A stretch of DNA of 64,000 bases, taken from the NCBI GenBank assembly GCA_020740775.1, contig JAHEWK010000016.1, forward strand, positions 124,001 to 188,000, in the 5' to 3' direction. The notes under the pieces are model-generated. The model was given only the letters and a program-made list of their open reading frames with translations, had not been told where the DNA came from and searched no databases. Positions 47,986 through 59,519 of this stretch are shown here, in pieces. Position numbers and translations under genes: made by a program. Within the stretch, counting starts at the first letter, position 1. Every line of letters starts with the position of its first letter. Origin of the DNA: Ilyonectria destructans (taxonomy: Eukaryota; Ascomycota; Sordariomycetes; Hypocreales; Nectriaceae).

Positions 47986-49735
47986 ATGAGTTCTGCAAGC
48001 ATTGTCGACAGCGTTCGGGCCCAACTGGATCCAGTTGTGCCCGCTAGGCCTCTCCCTTATCTTATAACAGTCTTGCTCTTCGTCGTCCTCGTCTATTCTC
48101 GCCAGGGCCCAAAGTCCAACATCCCTCTTCTTAACCCGAAGGGAAAGTTTGAGCTCACGAGCAATCGGGTCAAGAAAGAGTTCGACTCGGAGTGCAAGGG
48201 CATGCTGACAGCTTGGTTCGCCGCAAACCCCGACAAGCCCATTCGTCTCAACTGCGACACTGGCACCGCCACGGTTCTGCCCCCCAAGTTCGCCCTCGAG
48301 GTATCTAGCAACCGCGGATTTGACCTGTTTGAATTCCTGAAGGATGTGCGTTAGAACCACGGTGGGCTCATCGCCTCACTCGGCTCGTCTGCTGACGAAT
48401 ACTGCAGGCGTATCACGTTGGGCTCCCTGGCTTCGATGGCTTCAAGGAAGTCTGTCAGCCGGCGCATTTGGTGAACAACGTCATCCAGAAGGACCTTACC
48501 AAGGCGTTGCCCAAGCTCACGAAGCCTGCCTCTGAGGAGGCTGGATCGGCCATTGATAGAGTCTTCACGGACAAGAAGGGTATGATTTACAGTGGCTGGA
48601 TTGTCCACTCATTCTTCCGCCATTGGAAACGGACCAGTTCTGACCACGTCAGTAGACTTTCACCCGATCCCTCTCGGCGACGCTATTCTACAAATTATTA
48701 CTTGCACCACTTCGCGCGTGTTCCTCGGCGAGAAGATATGCCGCAACGAGGAATGGCTCAAGACCGCCAAAGCCCACGCCGCCGGCGTCTTTACCGCTGG
48801 CTATGAGCTGCGTCTATGGCCCGCCCCCATCCGCCCGATCATCCACTGGTTCTTGCCAAAGTGTTGCGAAGCGCGCGCGCAGGTAGACAAGGCCCGCGAC
48901 ATCATCATGCCCGTCATCATGGAGCGGCGCGCCGAGAAGGTCCAGCTGAAGGCTCAGGGCAGGCCCGCGCCTGAGTACAACGATGCCTTGGGATGGTTTG
49001 AGCGAGCTACCAACGGCGAGAACTACGATCCCATCGGCGCGCAGTTGGCGCTCTCCTTTTCGTCCATCTACACGACCACCGACTTAGTCTGCCAGGTCCT
49101 CATCAACATTACGCAGCACTCGGAGATTCTGGAGCCGCTTCGCGAGGAGATCCGGTCCGTCGTCGGCCAGAATGGGTGGCAGAGTAACTCGCTGTCCAAC
49201 ATGAGACTGCTCGACAGCGTAATGAAAGAGACCCAGCGCCTGAAGCCCATCGAAAGCGGCAAGTCACACTCCCATTGTTTCTAGTCTCGATCGCTGACAT
49301 GATCTCGCAACAGCCCTCATGCGCAGCCTAGCTGTCAGCGACGTCAAGTTGAGTGACGGGACAGTGGTTCCCAAGGGCGACGTGGTGGCCGTTGCCTCGC
49401 ACCACATGTGGGATCCCGAGACCTACCCCGACCCTGAAAGATTTGATCCGTACCGTTTCTACCGCATGCGCCAGGAGCCGGGCAAGGAGGCCGCCGCGCA
49501 GCTCGCCAACACAAGTGTCGACCAGTACGGTTTCGGACTCGGCCGCCGAGCGTGCCCCGGCCGCTTCTTCGCGACGAACTCTGCAAAGATTGTTCTGACT
49601 CACATCCTGATGAAGTACGACTGGAAGTTGCAAGATGGTTTTGAGCCGAAGCCTGTATACCGTGCTTTTGGAGTCCGTTTTGACCCCGGCACGGTGATTG
49701 AGACGAGGAGACGCAAAGAGGAGTTCCAAGTGTAA
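47986..49735 (+). CDS. lovA-like: LovA/MlcC-type cytochrome P450 (dihydromonacolin L hydroxylase)
   Basis: Four exons, 47986-48345, 48408-48579, 48638-49258 and 49314-49735, encode 524 aa. An N-terminal membrane anchor (LPYLITVLLFVVLVY) puts it on the ER. The I-helix region contains SSIYTTTD, the K-helix ExxR is KETQR, and the heme-binding loop is FGLGRRACPG (Cys about 464). In the family, LovA oxidises dihydromonacolin L to monacolin L and then monacolin J. The third intron (49259-49313) begins GC and ends AG (GCAAGT donor), and splicing there is required to keep frame. The second intron's acceptor could be 48637 or 48652; both keep frame. An in-frame upstream ATG at 47890 would add 32 residues but lacks a signal-anchor logic. 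Confidence 0.9.
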
Positions 49736-49919
49736 GAGGGCTGTGCGGATGTCTCCATGAGTGCGTACACCGCCCTCTTGGTGCTAGACTCCCGCCACTG
49801 CTGCTCACAAGTTTCGAACTTGTACAGGCTCGCCCAATTGTTTTAACGTCTCCGTTAACAACTCCGCCTGTCTGCTCTTCTCGCACAAGTAATGGAAGGA
49901 TTCAGGTCTATGAGTCTAG

Positions 49920-50760
49920 GATACACGACTTGCAAAATTTATATGTCCTTAGATCTACACAAGCGTTAGAGGCTGAATAAATTATTGTAGCCTGACTTAT
50001 TATAGGCACTCAATATAGTGGATTTCAATCACACAAGCTATATGCTCTTCTATTAGGTACCACTGCATTGCTTTATTAACTCTCTATATTCTTAGATGCA
50101 TTTTTTTTATTTCTCACTTATCTAAGTATTGTAATATTATTAAGTAAAGCTATAAGATCTATAAAGAAATATAAAAGTTAATTTCTAGCTTATTAAAATA
50201 AAATAAAAGACTCTAAATAGTTACTATTATAGTATTTTTTCCTCTAGCTTAATTTTAAAGTTAAAATTAAAGGATTTCAATATTTAAATAATATTTTAAA
50301 AAGTAATATATTTAATAAAAGCTAGTAAAATTAAGCTTAATATTAGTAATAATAACTTAATAATAAAGAATTTAATTTAATAAGTTAAAATTAATCTATA
50401 AGTATTTTAATTTAATATTTAATTAATAAGATATAATTCTTACTAATTAATTAAATACTAAAAGTATTTAAAGGTAATAGCTTTAAGAAGCTTATTATTA
50501 AGCTTATTACTTAAAGTAATTTAAGAAAGTAATTAGTATTTAGCTGCTTTCTATATTAAATAACTAGCTTTTATATTAGTAATAGCTGCTAATATTTAAT
50601 TTTCAGTTTAATTAGGTATTTAAAAAAAAATAGATTAAAAGAGGGGAAAATCTGGAAAAGTATAAATATAGAATTAGCTAATCTTATTACAAGTTAGCTG
50701 TGTGGTTAGGTAATTTGTAGTGGGTTAATTAGTTGAATTATAGAGCTTAAAGGTGCAAGT
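49920..50760. repeat. AT-rich RIP-like island inside the cluster
   Basis: About 840 bp of TA/TTAA-rich DNA with no open frame separates the P450 from the HMG-CoA reductase. Composition resembles the 9.4-22.3 kb block and contrasts sharply with the coding DNA on both sides. It is probably the scar of a repeat that inserted in the cluster and was mutated. I could not recognise which element. Confidence 0.65.
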
Positions 50761-50962
50761 TACCCTATTGTCCGGGAGACCGTAAAGTCACTCTATTAGT
50801 CACATCACATAACGGGTGGGGGCGGGTCTGACCAATTAAAATCGCGCGTACAGATCTGTAGCTAGGGGTAGCCTGCAGGTCGGCGAGTTATCTTAGCACC
50901 CGTGCCCGAGCGCAGCGAGATCCTCCCGGGAGGGCCCCTGGAGGGATCTTAGAGGATTGAGG

Positions 50963-51026
50963 GAGGCTGACGGAGGCCGGGATGTGAGATACAAAAGTAT
51001 CTCATTTCTCCGCCTCCGTCAACCCT
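50963..51026. repeat. Imperfect 30-bp inverted repeat (hairpin)
   Basis: The arms 50963-50992 and 50997-51026 pair across a 4-nt AAAA loop. Pairing is perfect next to the loop (GTGAGATAC with GTATCTCAT) and good in the GACGGAGG region. It sits in GC-rich DNA just after the AT-rich island, about 800 bp before the reductase ATG. It could be a small transposon remnant. Confidence 0.5.
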
Positions 51027-51298
51027 GCCCGCGTATCTGTTATTCGAGGGTGGTCACCTGGCATAAGACCAAGTGTTAACATTATGCCATCGACTGCTAC
51101 TTCCCGTCGCTGCAGGAACCTCTTCAGCGAGGCAAGCTACATCTGATCAATGTTTTTTTTCTTTTCTTTTTCCCCCGTTTTTTAATCGGGAACATCGCAC
51201 TTCAACTTGTAAGGCGATGATTGACCTCGTTTAGCAGGTCCCAAACAGTGTGTGTCGTTGGACAGTGACGATACGCACCCTCAGCTTTGGTAATACAC

Positions 51299-51312
51299 CC
51301 GGCGTTCTTCGG
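51299..51312 (+). promoter_or_regulatory. Near-match MlcR-type site (CCGG-N6-TCGG)
   Basis: CCGGCGTTCTTCGG differs from WCGG-N6-TCGG only at the first base. It lies 21 bp upstream of the exact site at 51333, and both include a TTCGGCG core. Confidence 0.35.
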
Positions 51313-51332
51313 CGTTACAGGGCATGAAAAGT

Positions 51333-51346
51333 TCGGCGTTGTTCGG
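51333..51346 (+). promoter_or_regulatory. MlcR-type activator site in HMG-CoA reductase promoter
   Basis: TCGGCGTTGTTCGG is an exact WCGG-N6-TCGG match about 490 bp upstream of the reductase ATG. Further TTCGGCG half-sites lie at about 51308 and 51356. This would tie the resistance enzyme to the same activator as the biosynthetic genes. Confidence 0.6.
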
Positions 51347-51838
51347 CGCTTAATATTCGGCGTCACACAGTGTAGATTTCAAACGACTGAGGATGATGGT
51401 GCCGAGATATCCGTCTCGTCACGAGCGTGCCAGGGTGTTCATTTGTCGTCCAGTCACACCCTTACCATGACCAAATTCACAGCCGCAATGTGAAGACCGC
51501 GGAGTCCTGCTTCCGGCATTTTACGAAATGCTGTGCACATTTTTCATCAGCCTGACGGGAGCTTCGCGCATTTGGATCAACAGGGATAGCGGGTGAATGC
51601 GGCAATGAAGCAAGCGGCCATGGATAATAACAAATAGAGCAGCAGTTGGGAGTTGGGCCCACACACTTTCCACAACGCGTCGTGATTGGAGATTCAACCG
51701 CTCTCAATCTATGCTGTCTCACCACTCCCACAGCCACGGAGTTGCGGAGGACGGCCAACTTGTCCCTGATCGCCTTTCCGCCTTTCCGCCTGCCCTTCAA
51801 ATCTCCAAATCTCCAGCTCTCACAGGAAAATTCTCGCC

Positions 51839-54800
51839 ATGAACAGCTTGGGTGTTTTCACCTGGGGGAAACAGCCCTCATCGCAGAAGGCCAACACGTC
51901 GTGGCTGAACAAGAAGGTCACCCCGTTCCTGCAGCTCCTGCCTCGACTGACGTCCGTCAATCCGATCCCAGTGGTGACCTTTGTGGCCCTCTTGGCGAGC
52001 TTCACCTACATCGTCCTTCTCGAAGACACCTTGAGCGGCGCTGCCAATGGATTCGCTGCGGAGAGCACGGAGACGAAGTGGCCGTCTCTTGTCCGAGGAA
52101 GTCGGCGGCTGCGTGTGACGCCCGATTCGAATTGGACATGGCACGGCGATGATTCCGAACTCTCCCCTCCCGAAATCGACCATCTTGCGCTCGTAACCCT
52201 CATCTTCCCTGGCTCCGTACCAGCCGAAGCGGCATCCATTCAAGACATCCAGGGCAAAGGCGCCTCAATAATGCCGTTACCGTCGATCTCCAATCCACGC
52301 ACCATCGACGCGCAGGACGCGACTCTATCTTTTTCCGTTCCATACTTCCAAGCGCACACTCTCCTTGCCGCTCTTCAGGAGATACCAAGCCATCATATTG
52401 AGAACACGGATCAGGACGACGACGAACTTGGGGAGAGAATATGGATCATGAGGGCAGCGCGAGCACACAACCAGGGCATCGACCGTGGCACCACCCGCAT
52501 CAGTATCGCTGGATGGGCTCGCAACGCTTATTCCGTGTTGCTGGACCTCTTGAAGACCGCCCAGACCGTCGACATCGTTTTCATGGCTCTCGGGTACATC
52601 TCCATGAACCTGACGTTTGCGTCCTTGTTTCTTTCCATGAGGCGCCTGGGTTCCAAAGTCTCGCTGGCTGCAGGCGTTTTGATCTCGTCCTTCTTCGCCT
52701 TTCTTTTTGGTCTCCTAGTCACCACGAAACTCTTCCACACTCCAATCACCATGCGTCTCCTCTCTGAAGGCCTACCGTTTTTGGTCGTGCTTATTGGCTT
52801 CGAGAAAAACATCGTGCTCACGCAGTCCGTCTTGTCGCACGCGATCGAGCACAAACAATCCAGAGGGCCCTCGGACGTGGCCAGGTACGCCATCGAGACT
52901 TCCATAAAGGAGACGGGGTTCCAGATCGTCAGGGATTACTGCGTTGAAATTCTGCTGCTGATTGCTGGCACGTTCTCGGGTATCCAGGGGGGTTTGCAGG
53001 AATTCTGTTTCCTCGCAACGTGGATCCTGTTCTTTGACTGTGTCCTTCTTTTCCTCTTCTACGCCCCGGTTCTCTGCATAAAGTTGGAAATAGACCGTAT
53101 CAGGCGCCACATCGACATCCGCAATGCTCTCGAAGATGATGGAATTAGTCATCGAGTTGCTGAGAATGTTGCGCGGAGCAGCAGCCCGGGAACATTTACC
53201 ATTTTTGGAGGACAGATCAGCAGCGTCCGCAACATTCCAAGCCTGAAGGTTCTCATGGCCGGATGTTTTGTGCTGGTCGCCCTAGTAAACCTAGCTTACA
53301 TAGCCTCCGTTGAAGGAACGAGCTTCCTGTTAACCAGCTTGCCAATGTGGTCTCGCCGTCTAGGCAGTGCCGTCATCACGCATCCATCTGTGGACCCTTT
53401 CAAGGTTGCTCCCAATGGCTTGGACTTCCTCTTGAACTCGGCCAAGCTGAGCGGTCAGGGTTTGGCCGTCAGCGTACTGAGACCTATCAAGTACGAGCTG
53501 GCGGACCCTTCTAACCAAACCGGCTCCAGTCAACCGGGCGTCGATATCAGCGGCTTCGGTCTCCATACTGCTGGCAAACTCGTCGCCGATAGCCTACTGA
53601 ACAGCCTCGAGGACCCCGCACTTCACACGTGGATCATGGGCGCCCTTTCGCTCAGCGTCGCCTTCAACGTCTATCTCTTCAACGCAGCGAAATGGGGCAT
53701 CAAGGACGACCCGGTTGGGAAGGATGAAGATCCCCTCGACGAGAAAACGCTCACGCCCACCGAACGCATCAGTGCCAATGACGCGCCCGTACCGCCTTAC
53801 ACTCCTACCGAAACAGAAGACGAGTCGGAACTGCTCACGCAGCCTGCCCTGTCCACTCGACTGGAAGGACTACAGCCTACGGCGCCTATTGGGGAGATGC
53901 GGACATCCCCACGCACCGAGAAGGAAATAATTGAGCTGTACAGGGCGAAGCGTACCCACGAGCTCAGCGATGAAGAAGTTGCGTTGCTGTCGCTTCGAGG
54001 CATGATACCCGGGCACGCTCTGGAGAAGACGCTTAACTTCGACTTCGGCCGCGCAGTCAAAGTCCGCCGGAACATAATTTCTCGGACCAAGGTGACGGCG
54101 AACCTCACCTACCTGCTCGAGGATTCGAGCCTTCCGCACAGGGACTATGACTGGTCTCAGGTGTTCGGCGCCTGCTGCGAGAACGTTATCGGTTACATGC
54201 CGATCCCCGTCGGCGTCGCTGGTGCGTGTTGCCGCCACTTCTCCCGATCCAAAACTCCATGTCGCGGACTTTGCTAACACGTCCCGTAGGGCCCCTCGTC
54301 ATCGACGGGAGGAGCTATTTCATCCCTATGGCCACCACCGAAGGCGTCCTCGTCGCTAGCACTAGCCGCGGCGCCAAGGCTATCAATGCAGGCGGTGGTG
54401 CCGTGACGGTGTTGACGTCGGATGGCATGACGCGTGGGCCATGCCTGGGTTTTAAGTCTCTCAAGCGCGCCGGTCAAGCAAAGGCATGGCTCGACTCCGA
54501 AGAGGGCCAAACGACGATCAAAGAGGCGTTCAACTCGACGAGCCGGTTCGCCCGTCTCAAGGGGATGGACTCGGTCCTTGCAGGGACGAATCTCTATATT
54601 CGGTTCAAAGCATCAACGGCGGACGCTATGGGCATGAACATGATCTCTAAGGGGGTTGAGCACGCGCTTTCTGTGATGAAGGATACGGCCTTTGAGGACA
54701 TGAACATCGTGACGCTGACGGGAAATTATTGCGCGGATAAGAAAGCGTCGGCGATGAATTGGATCCAGGGCCGGGGTAAGAGTGTCGTGGCAGAGGCGTT

Positions 54801-55513
54801 CATCCCTGCTAGCGTGATCAAAACCGTCCTCAAGACGGATATCGACTCATTGGTTGATGTTTTTGTGAACAAGAATATGATCGGATCGGCCATGGCAGGG
54901 TCTATTGGAGGCTTTAATGCGCAAGCAGCGAATATTGTTGCTGCCATATTTATTGCCACAGGCCAGGACCCAGCTCAGGTGGTAGAGAGCGCAAACTGCA
55001 TTACCATCATGAAGAGGTACGTTGCTCCAAGACTCACTGGGCTGGTAAAAGCATGTCTGTATACTGATTCGGATGAACAGAGTCGACGACTCCCTGCAAA
55101 TCACGGTGTCGATGCCGTCGATCGAAGTTGGCACCCTCGGAGGCGGAACAAGTATGCACTCGAAGCCTATTTTCTCCCAGTCATATGAATATGACTTCAG
55201 TCCCTCCCCCCGTGGATTGAACCGTGCTAATAAGTGTTTGAATCTAGTCCTGGAGCCCCAGGGCGCCATGCTCGATCTTCTCGGTGTCCGGGGCCCGCAC
55301 CACTCGCAACCGGGCTCGAACGCCCGTCAGCTGGCTCGCATCATCGCAGCGGCTACGATGGCGGGCGAGCTGTCTCTTTGCAGCGCCTTGGCGGCTGGTC
55401 ACCTCGTCACGGCGCACATGCAGCACAACCGCTCCGCCGCGCCCACGAGAACGAACACGCCAGCTCCGGCGTCCGGCCCGACCTCGTTGCCCCAGCTTGA
55501 GAAGACGAGGTAA
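51839..55513 (+). CDS. HMG-CoA reductase, probable statin self-resistance copy
   Basis: Four exons, 51839-54221, 54290-55016, 55081-55151 and 55248-55513, encode 1148 aa, normal for a fungal HMG-CoA reductase. It reduces HMG-CoA to mevalonate with NADPH at the ER membrane. The N-terminus carries several membrane segments including a sterol-sensing-like region (about residues 240-320, [16 protein letters not shown]). The catalytic domain shows [12 protein letters not shown] (Glu), [21 protein letters not shown] (Lys), GQDPAQ (Asp) and AHMQHNRS (His). Intron 3 is placed so that GGGTILEPQG is restored. Known statin clusters carry such a copy (mlcD, mokG, lvrA) for resistance. The MlcR-type site upstream supports co-regulation. 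Whether its active site resists statins cannot be read from sequence. Confidence 0.93.
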
Positions 55514-55869
55514 AGTTAATACGCCCTTCTGAGCAAGAAGTCTGGGTTATTGTAATATACTTAGAATCGGCTATGCTTGCTGCAAGGCTGTCATTCATCC
55601 CCCTACCTTGAAGCAGAAACAAAACCACAGTCCGTCCTGAGGAGGACTGGCATGGAGAGGAGACGGATATAGGTAATTGACGCAAAAGGGGCAAGAGCGC
55701 ATGTGGCGTCCTTGGCATTCATTTCAAATCCAACACGCCCATGTATCTACTTGGAGTAGTGATATAAGAAGACATGTTCAAGTCCCCGTCGATATTCTAT
55801 TTGCATACTTATTATATTCCTTACTTGAGCGATTTGCTGGCGAAAGATGACTCCTTGGAGATACAAGTA

Positions 55870-57300
55870 TCAACCTTCCATATTCTCCTTCAACTTCTCG
55901 TACATGGCTCGCTCAAACAGACGGCCAAGCTCGACGCATTGCTTGTCAGCCCAGGGGATAAGCTGGAAGGCGACGAGGATGCAAATCCCTGCGGCAGGAT
56001 CGATGCACTGCGTCACTCACTCATCAGTAGGATGTTAAATGTTTACGGCGACAGGAACACGGCTTACCCAGTACAGGTTCGGGAAACCACCCCAGCCCAT
56101 CGAGCCCTTCCGCCGCCAGTTTCCCCCGTCGCAATCTTCCATGATCAGCAGGCCGCCCAGTCCGTGGCTCCTCCTGATGCCAACCTGAGGTAACAGCCCC
56201 CCGTGGTTGGTCTCCCGCCGGGCATCGAGTTCGTCGTTGAGCGACTGCTCACACTCGTCATCAAGCTGTGGCCGAAACATGGCTTCAACCGTTTCCGCCC
56301 TGAGAAGCTTGCCGTCATTGGCCATCAGCGACTGCAGAAACGCCATAAACGCCGCCGGGCTAGCAAAGACTCCCATTCCACCGAAGCAGTCCTCCGGGTC
56401 GGACTGGTAGTAGCTCGCGTCCTCGTTCCGGGGCACGCCCTCCGCATTGCGCCTGCTCATGTCCGCCCGGCGGGCCGCCATGTCCGGATGCTGCTGCAGC
56501 TTGAAGGTCATGTCGGTGACGCCCAGCGGCGCGCAGATGTTCTCTTGCAGGTACTGCTCCAGGGTCATGCCGGTGGCGCGCTCGACCAGCTTCCCCGTCC
56601 ATTCGAGGTTCGGGCCATATGACCACCGCCTCCCGGGGTCGTGTATCAGGGGGTACTTGAAGCGTTCTGCGACTGTCACTGCGGCCGGTTGCGGGATGAG
56701 ACCGAGATCGCGGTATCGCATCAGAGTTGGGTCTTCCACGACGTAGCTGATGCCGGAGGTGTGGGTTAGAAGGTGCCTACCACTGGATAAGCATGCGATG
56801 ATTGATTTTCATGGTATGTATTCATGTACCTCAGAGTAACGGCGCCCTCCGCGTCCCTCAGCTTCGGCCGCGAATCAGGCTCAAAACCGTCCAACACCTT
56901 CATCTCCCCGACTTCTGGCAGAAGGTCACTGACGTCCTCGTCCAGGCGAAGGAGTCCGCGCTCGACACATTGCAAGGCCATGACGGTGGTGATGATTTTC
57001 GAGGCGCTTGCGAGACGCATGGGCGTGTCCATCGTCATGGCAGGCCTCTCGGAAGGCTCGAGTTCAGCCCGGGCAGTCCTGGTCCCGTAACAACGGGCGT
57101 AGTTTACTTTGGCGCCTGTAGAGTTAGAAGCATTGCTGTTAGTCGCCGTCTACCGGCCGTTCTAGTTGTGCGCCCGCAACGACATGCTCACCCGACTTGT
57201 CCTTGGCCATCAGGGCCACGCCAGGGATCTGACCCGAGTTGATGGCCAGCTCGAATTCCCTATCAGCAACTTTCTGCATTGTGGCGAATCTCGTACACAT
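55870..57300 (-). CDS. lovD-like: LovD/MlcH-type acyltransferase (beta-lactamase fold)
   Basis: Exons 57300-57192, 57115-56830, 56776-56068 and 56007-55870 give exactly 413 aa, the length of LovD. It is a serine hydrolase-fold transferase that moves the side-chain acyl group from the small PKS ACP to the C8 hydroxyl of monacolin J-type alcohols. The nucleophile motif S-x-x-K is SASK (Ser73, Lys76; Ser76/Lys79 in LovD). The catalytic Tyr is in YGPNLEWTGKLVE, followed by LEQYLQENICAPLG, a stretch very like LovD. Spliced junctions restore TLRHLLTHTSG and LYWCIDPAAG. The ATG at 57300 is chosen for length; 57279 is an in-frame alternative. It is tail-to-tail with the reductase. A CCGA-N8-CCGA pair upstream (57494-57509) is not the standard spacing. 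Confidence 0.93.
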
Positions 57301-57655
57301 GCACTGGATCTCTATCGTAGTGATTGGTTGCGCGAGGGTGATGTGGAACCTGGTGTTGTGCCGCTGCCGATACGAATGGATCTTGTTCTGGGAGTATCTA
57401 GCCCTAATCAACCTTGATGGATGTCATCGGATAGATGATGCAGACATCTGGAGAAGGAAGGAGAGTGGCAACATGACATGGATACGGCAAACGCCGACTC
57501 TAACGCCGACTATGTATGTATATTCGGTGATTCACGTCCCAACAACGTACATATGGGGACGGGTTCAAGGATACGGCTGTTGGTGGGAGGATTACTCCGT
57601 ACGGAGGATGCGGATCGGCCCGCGCGGAGAAAGAATCCATGTCCCACCGGTGGGT

Positions 57656-59119
57656 CTATGCGATCTCATAATACGACAACAAATGATGCTTGTAAAGGCC
57701 AACAATGTCCATATAGCAGCCCCGCAGCAGGTTCAATGGCTTCTCCGGGCCGGCTCCGGGTCCGTCCGAGTCGGAGCCGAACCCCGGCCCCTCTTGTTCA
57801 TCCCCCCACAACGCCACCACCAACCGAGCGACACACGACGAGTCAATAAAGGTGCAGGGGCTCCGCGGGTCGGCACCGCCCGATCCGCATCGAACTTGAC
57901 TCGGAAAGGGCAAAGGCCCGACCGGCAGCCCTTTCGCCGCCACGCCGTGTTCTTGCGGAAGCCCAATCACCAGCTCGATCTCCCGCAGCAGCCTGACCCC
58001 CGTACGCAGCGCTGCGCACGCTGACGACAGGGCATGCCCCAGAGCGTCAAGCTGAGCGGCCAACTCACCTATCCGGAGGTCCTCGTCGACGCTGCTGGCC
58101 CCCGATGCGAGGCTCGCGATCGATCTCGCCGTAACCTCCAGCTGGGCACCTCTCGCCGAGAGCAATGGCTGCGTAAACGGGCTTGGCTCAGGCTCGTGCC
58201 CGTGGCCCTGCAGTGAGGAGGATGCGTCACTGGTCTGTGAGGCCAGGTGCAGAGACGAAATGTCTTGCCAGAGCTTCTCGGCGACGGCGCTCATGATGTT
58301 GACGCAGATGACGTAGCATTGTACCACCAGTAAGGTCGTCTTTGTGCGCAGATGCCCCTCGAGAACGACGGTGCCGCTTCCGCTCCGTGCTTGCTTGGAC
58401 TGATTGGAACCAAGGGACGGCGTTTCGAAGCCCACAAGTAATTTCTTGAAAAGTCCAAACACGTGGCCGACAGGGTCTTTTGGCTGTGAGCTTTTGATGA
58501 ACTTGTGCCGAGGCCCGGAGCTAAACACGGAGAAATACTTACATCGTTGCATGTCCCGCTCGGCCCATACCGTAACTATACTCTCCAGACTTCTCTCCAG
58601 ATCCTTCAAGATGCTCGAGAGCGTGTCCAATAGCAGCTGTTGATGGCTTTTGGAAGTCCATTCTTCCCAGTCTTGACGGGACTGACTACTCGATGATGCC
58701 GCCGACGTGTCGACGCCGTGAGAAATAGAGTGACCGGCCATCTGGTACGCTGTGGTGTCCCAATCTAGGAAGGAGGGAAATTCATCGTGGAGAATGTCGA
58801 AAGGAGGCATCGAGGGCATGTTAAGGAACGTAGTGTCGAAGCCGTCATTTACCTCGTCGTTCTGCTGGGCAACATGTTCCTGCGTCTGTTGCGCGGTTGG
58901 CAGGTCTGGGGATTCGTCAATGCTGCTGCTGGCGCTGCCGCCGTCGCCGCCTCCTTTTGAGGCCGTCTGTCGGACAGATCGTGCGCTGTAAACACATCTC
59001 TGTCGAGCCCGTCGGCAACGAACACACGCCGCGTAGGACCCGCCGTCTCTGGAGCACTTCAACTTCTGTGCGTGACAGCGATCGCACGACCGCCGCAAAG
59101 CGCGTCCTTGCTGGTCCAT
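57656..59119 (-). CDS. lovE-like: LovE/MlcR-type Zn2Cys6 pathway activator
   Basis: An intronless 487-aa protein (LovE 503, MlcR about 462). The N-terminal zinc cluster is RRSCDRCHAQKLKCSRD continuing to CVRCRRARQRC, the six-Cys GAL4 type, with a spacing of nine residues between the two halves. The middle is Ser/Gln-rich. The C-terminal half has helices resembling LovE, including LLREIELVIGLPQEHG and LLRGCYMDIVGLYKHH. Its relatives bind WCGG-N6-TCGG and switch on the statin genes. Matching sites occur at 47417, 47760 and 51333. I found no such site in its own upstream region (59120-59500), so autoregulation is not supported. Confidence 0.9.
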   Translation of the reverse strand: MDQQGRALRRSCDRCHAQKLKCSRDGGSYAACVRCRRARQRCVYSARSVRQTASKGGGDGGSASSSIDESPDLPTAQQTQEHVAQQNDEVNDGFDTTFLNMPSMPPFDILHDEFPSFLDWDTTAYQMAGHSISHGVDTSAASSSSQSRQDWEEWTSKSHQQLLLDTLSSILKDLERSLESIVTVWAERDMQRCKYFSVFSSGPRHKFIKSSQPKDPVGHVFGLFKKLLVGFETPSLGSNQSKQARSGSGTVVLEGHLRTKTTLLVVQCYVICVNIMSAVAEKLWQDISSLHLASQTSDASSSLQGHGHEPEPSPFTQPLLSARGAQLEVTARSIASLASGASSVDEDLRIGELAAQLDALGHALSSACAALRTGVRLLREIELVIGLPQEHGVAAKGLPVGPLPFPSQVRCGSGGADPRSPCTFIDSSCVARLVVALWGDEQEGPGFGSDSDGPGAGPEKPLNLLRGCYMDIVGLYKHHLLSYYEIA

Positions 59120-59519
59120 CCTGAAGAAGTGACTCGTTGTGGTCGAGGGTTACGTAGGACCGGCCGGTTGTAGGTGTCAGAGACGTCGACATCTAAGGGG
59201 CGAATATCAAGCTCGTTGGTGTTCGAGAACGATGCGCATGAAGATTCATTGTTGATTAGTTTACCAAGATATCAAACCGGCCTATGCTATGATACAGGAG
59301 ACGTCTCTCTTTTGTATTTGAGCTACAACAACCAACGAGGCCAGGCAAGCGACCGGGACTGCGAGGGGTAATTATGGGGAACCGTTTCCATTATGGGGAT
59401 TCAGTGACGCAGATGAGATGGGAACGAGTGATAGGCAGTAACTATGTAGCATTAATTTCTGCTCTGCATATGTAGGAGGCGGTTGGTTCAACGATCCTTC
59501 ATGTTGGGACGCCAAAATC

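Noticed and set aside
57494..57509. CCGA-N8-CCGA as an activator site upstream of the acyltransferase
   Set aside because: Spacing is 8 rather than the required 6; mentioned only as a variant.
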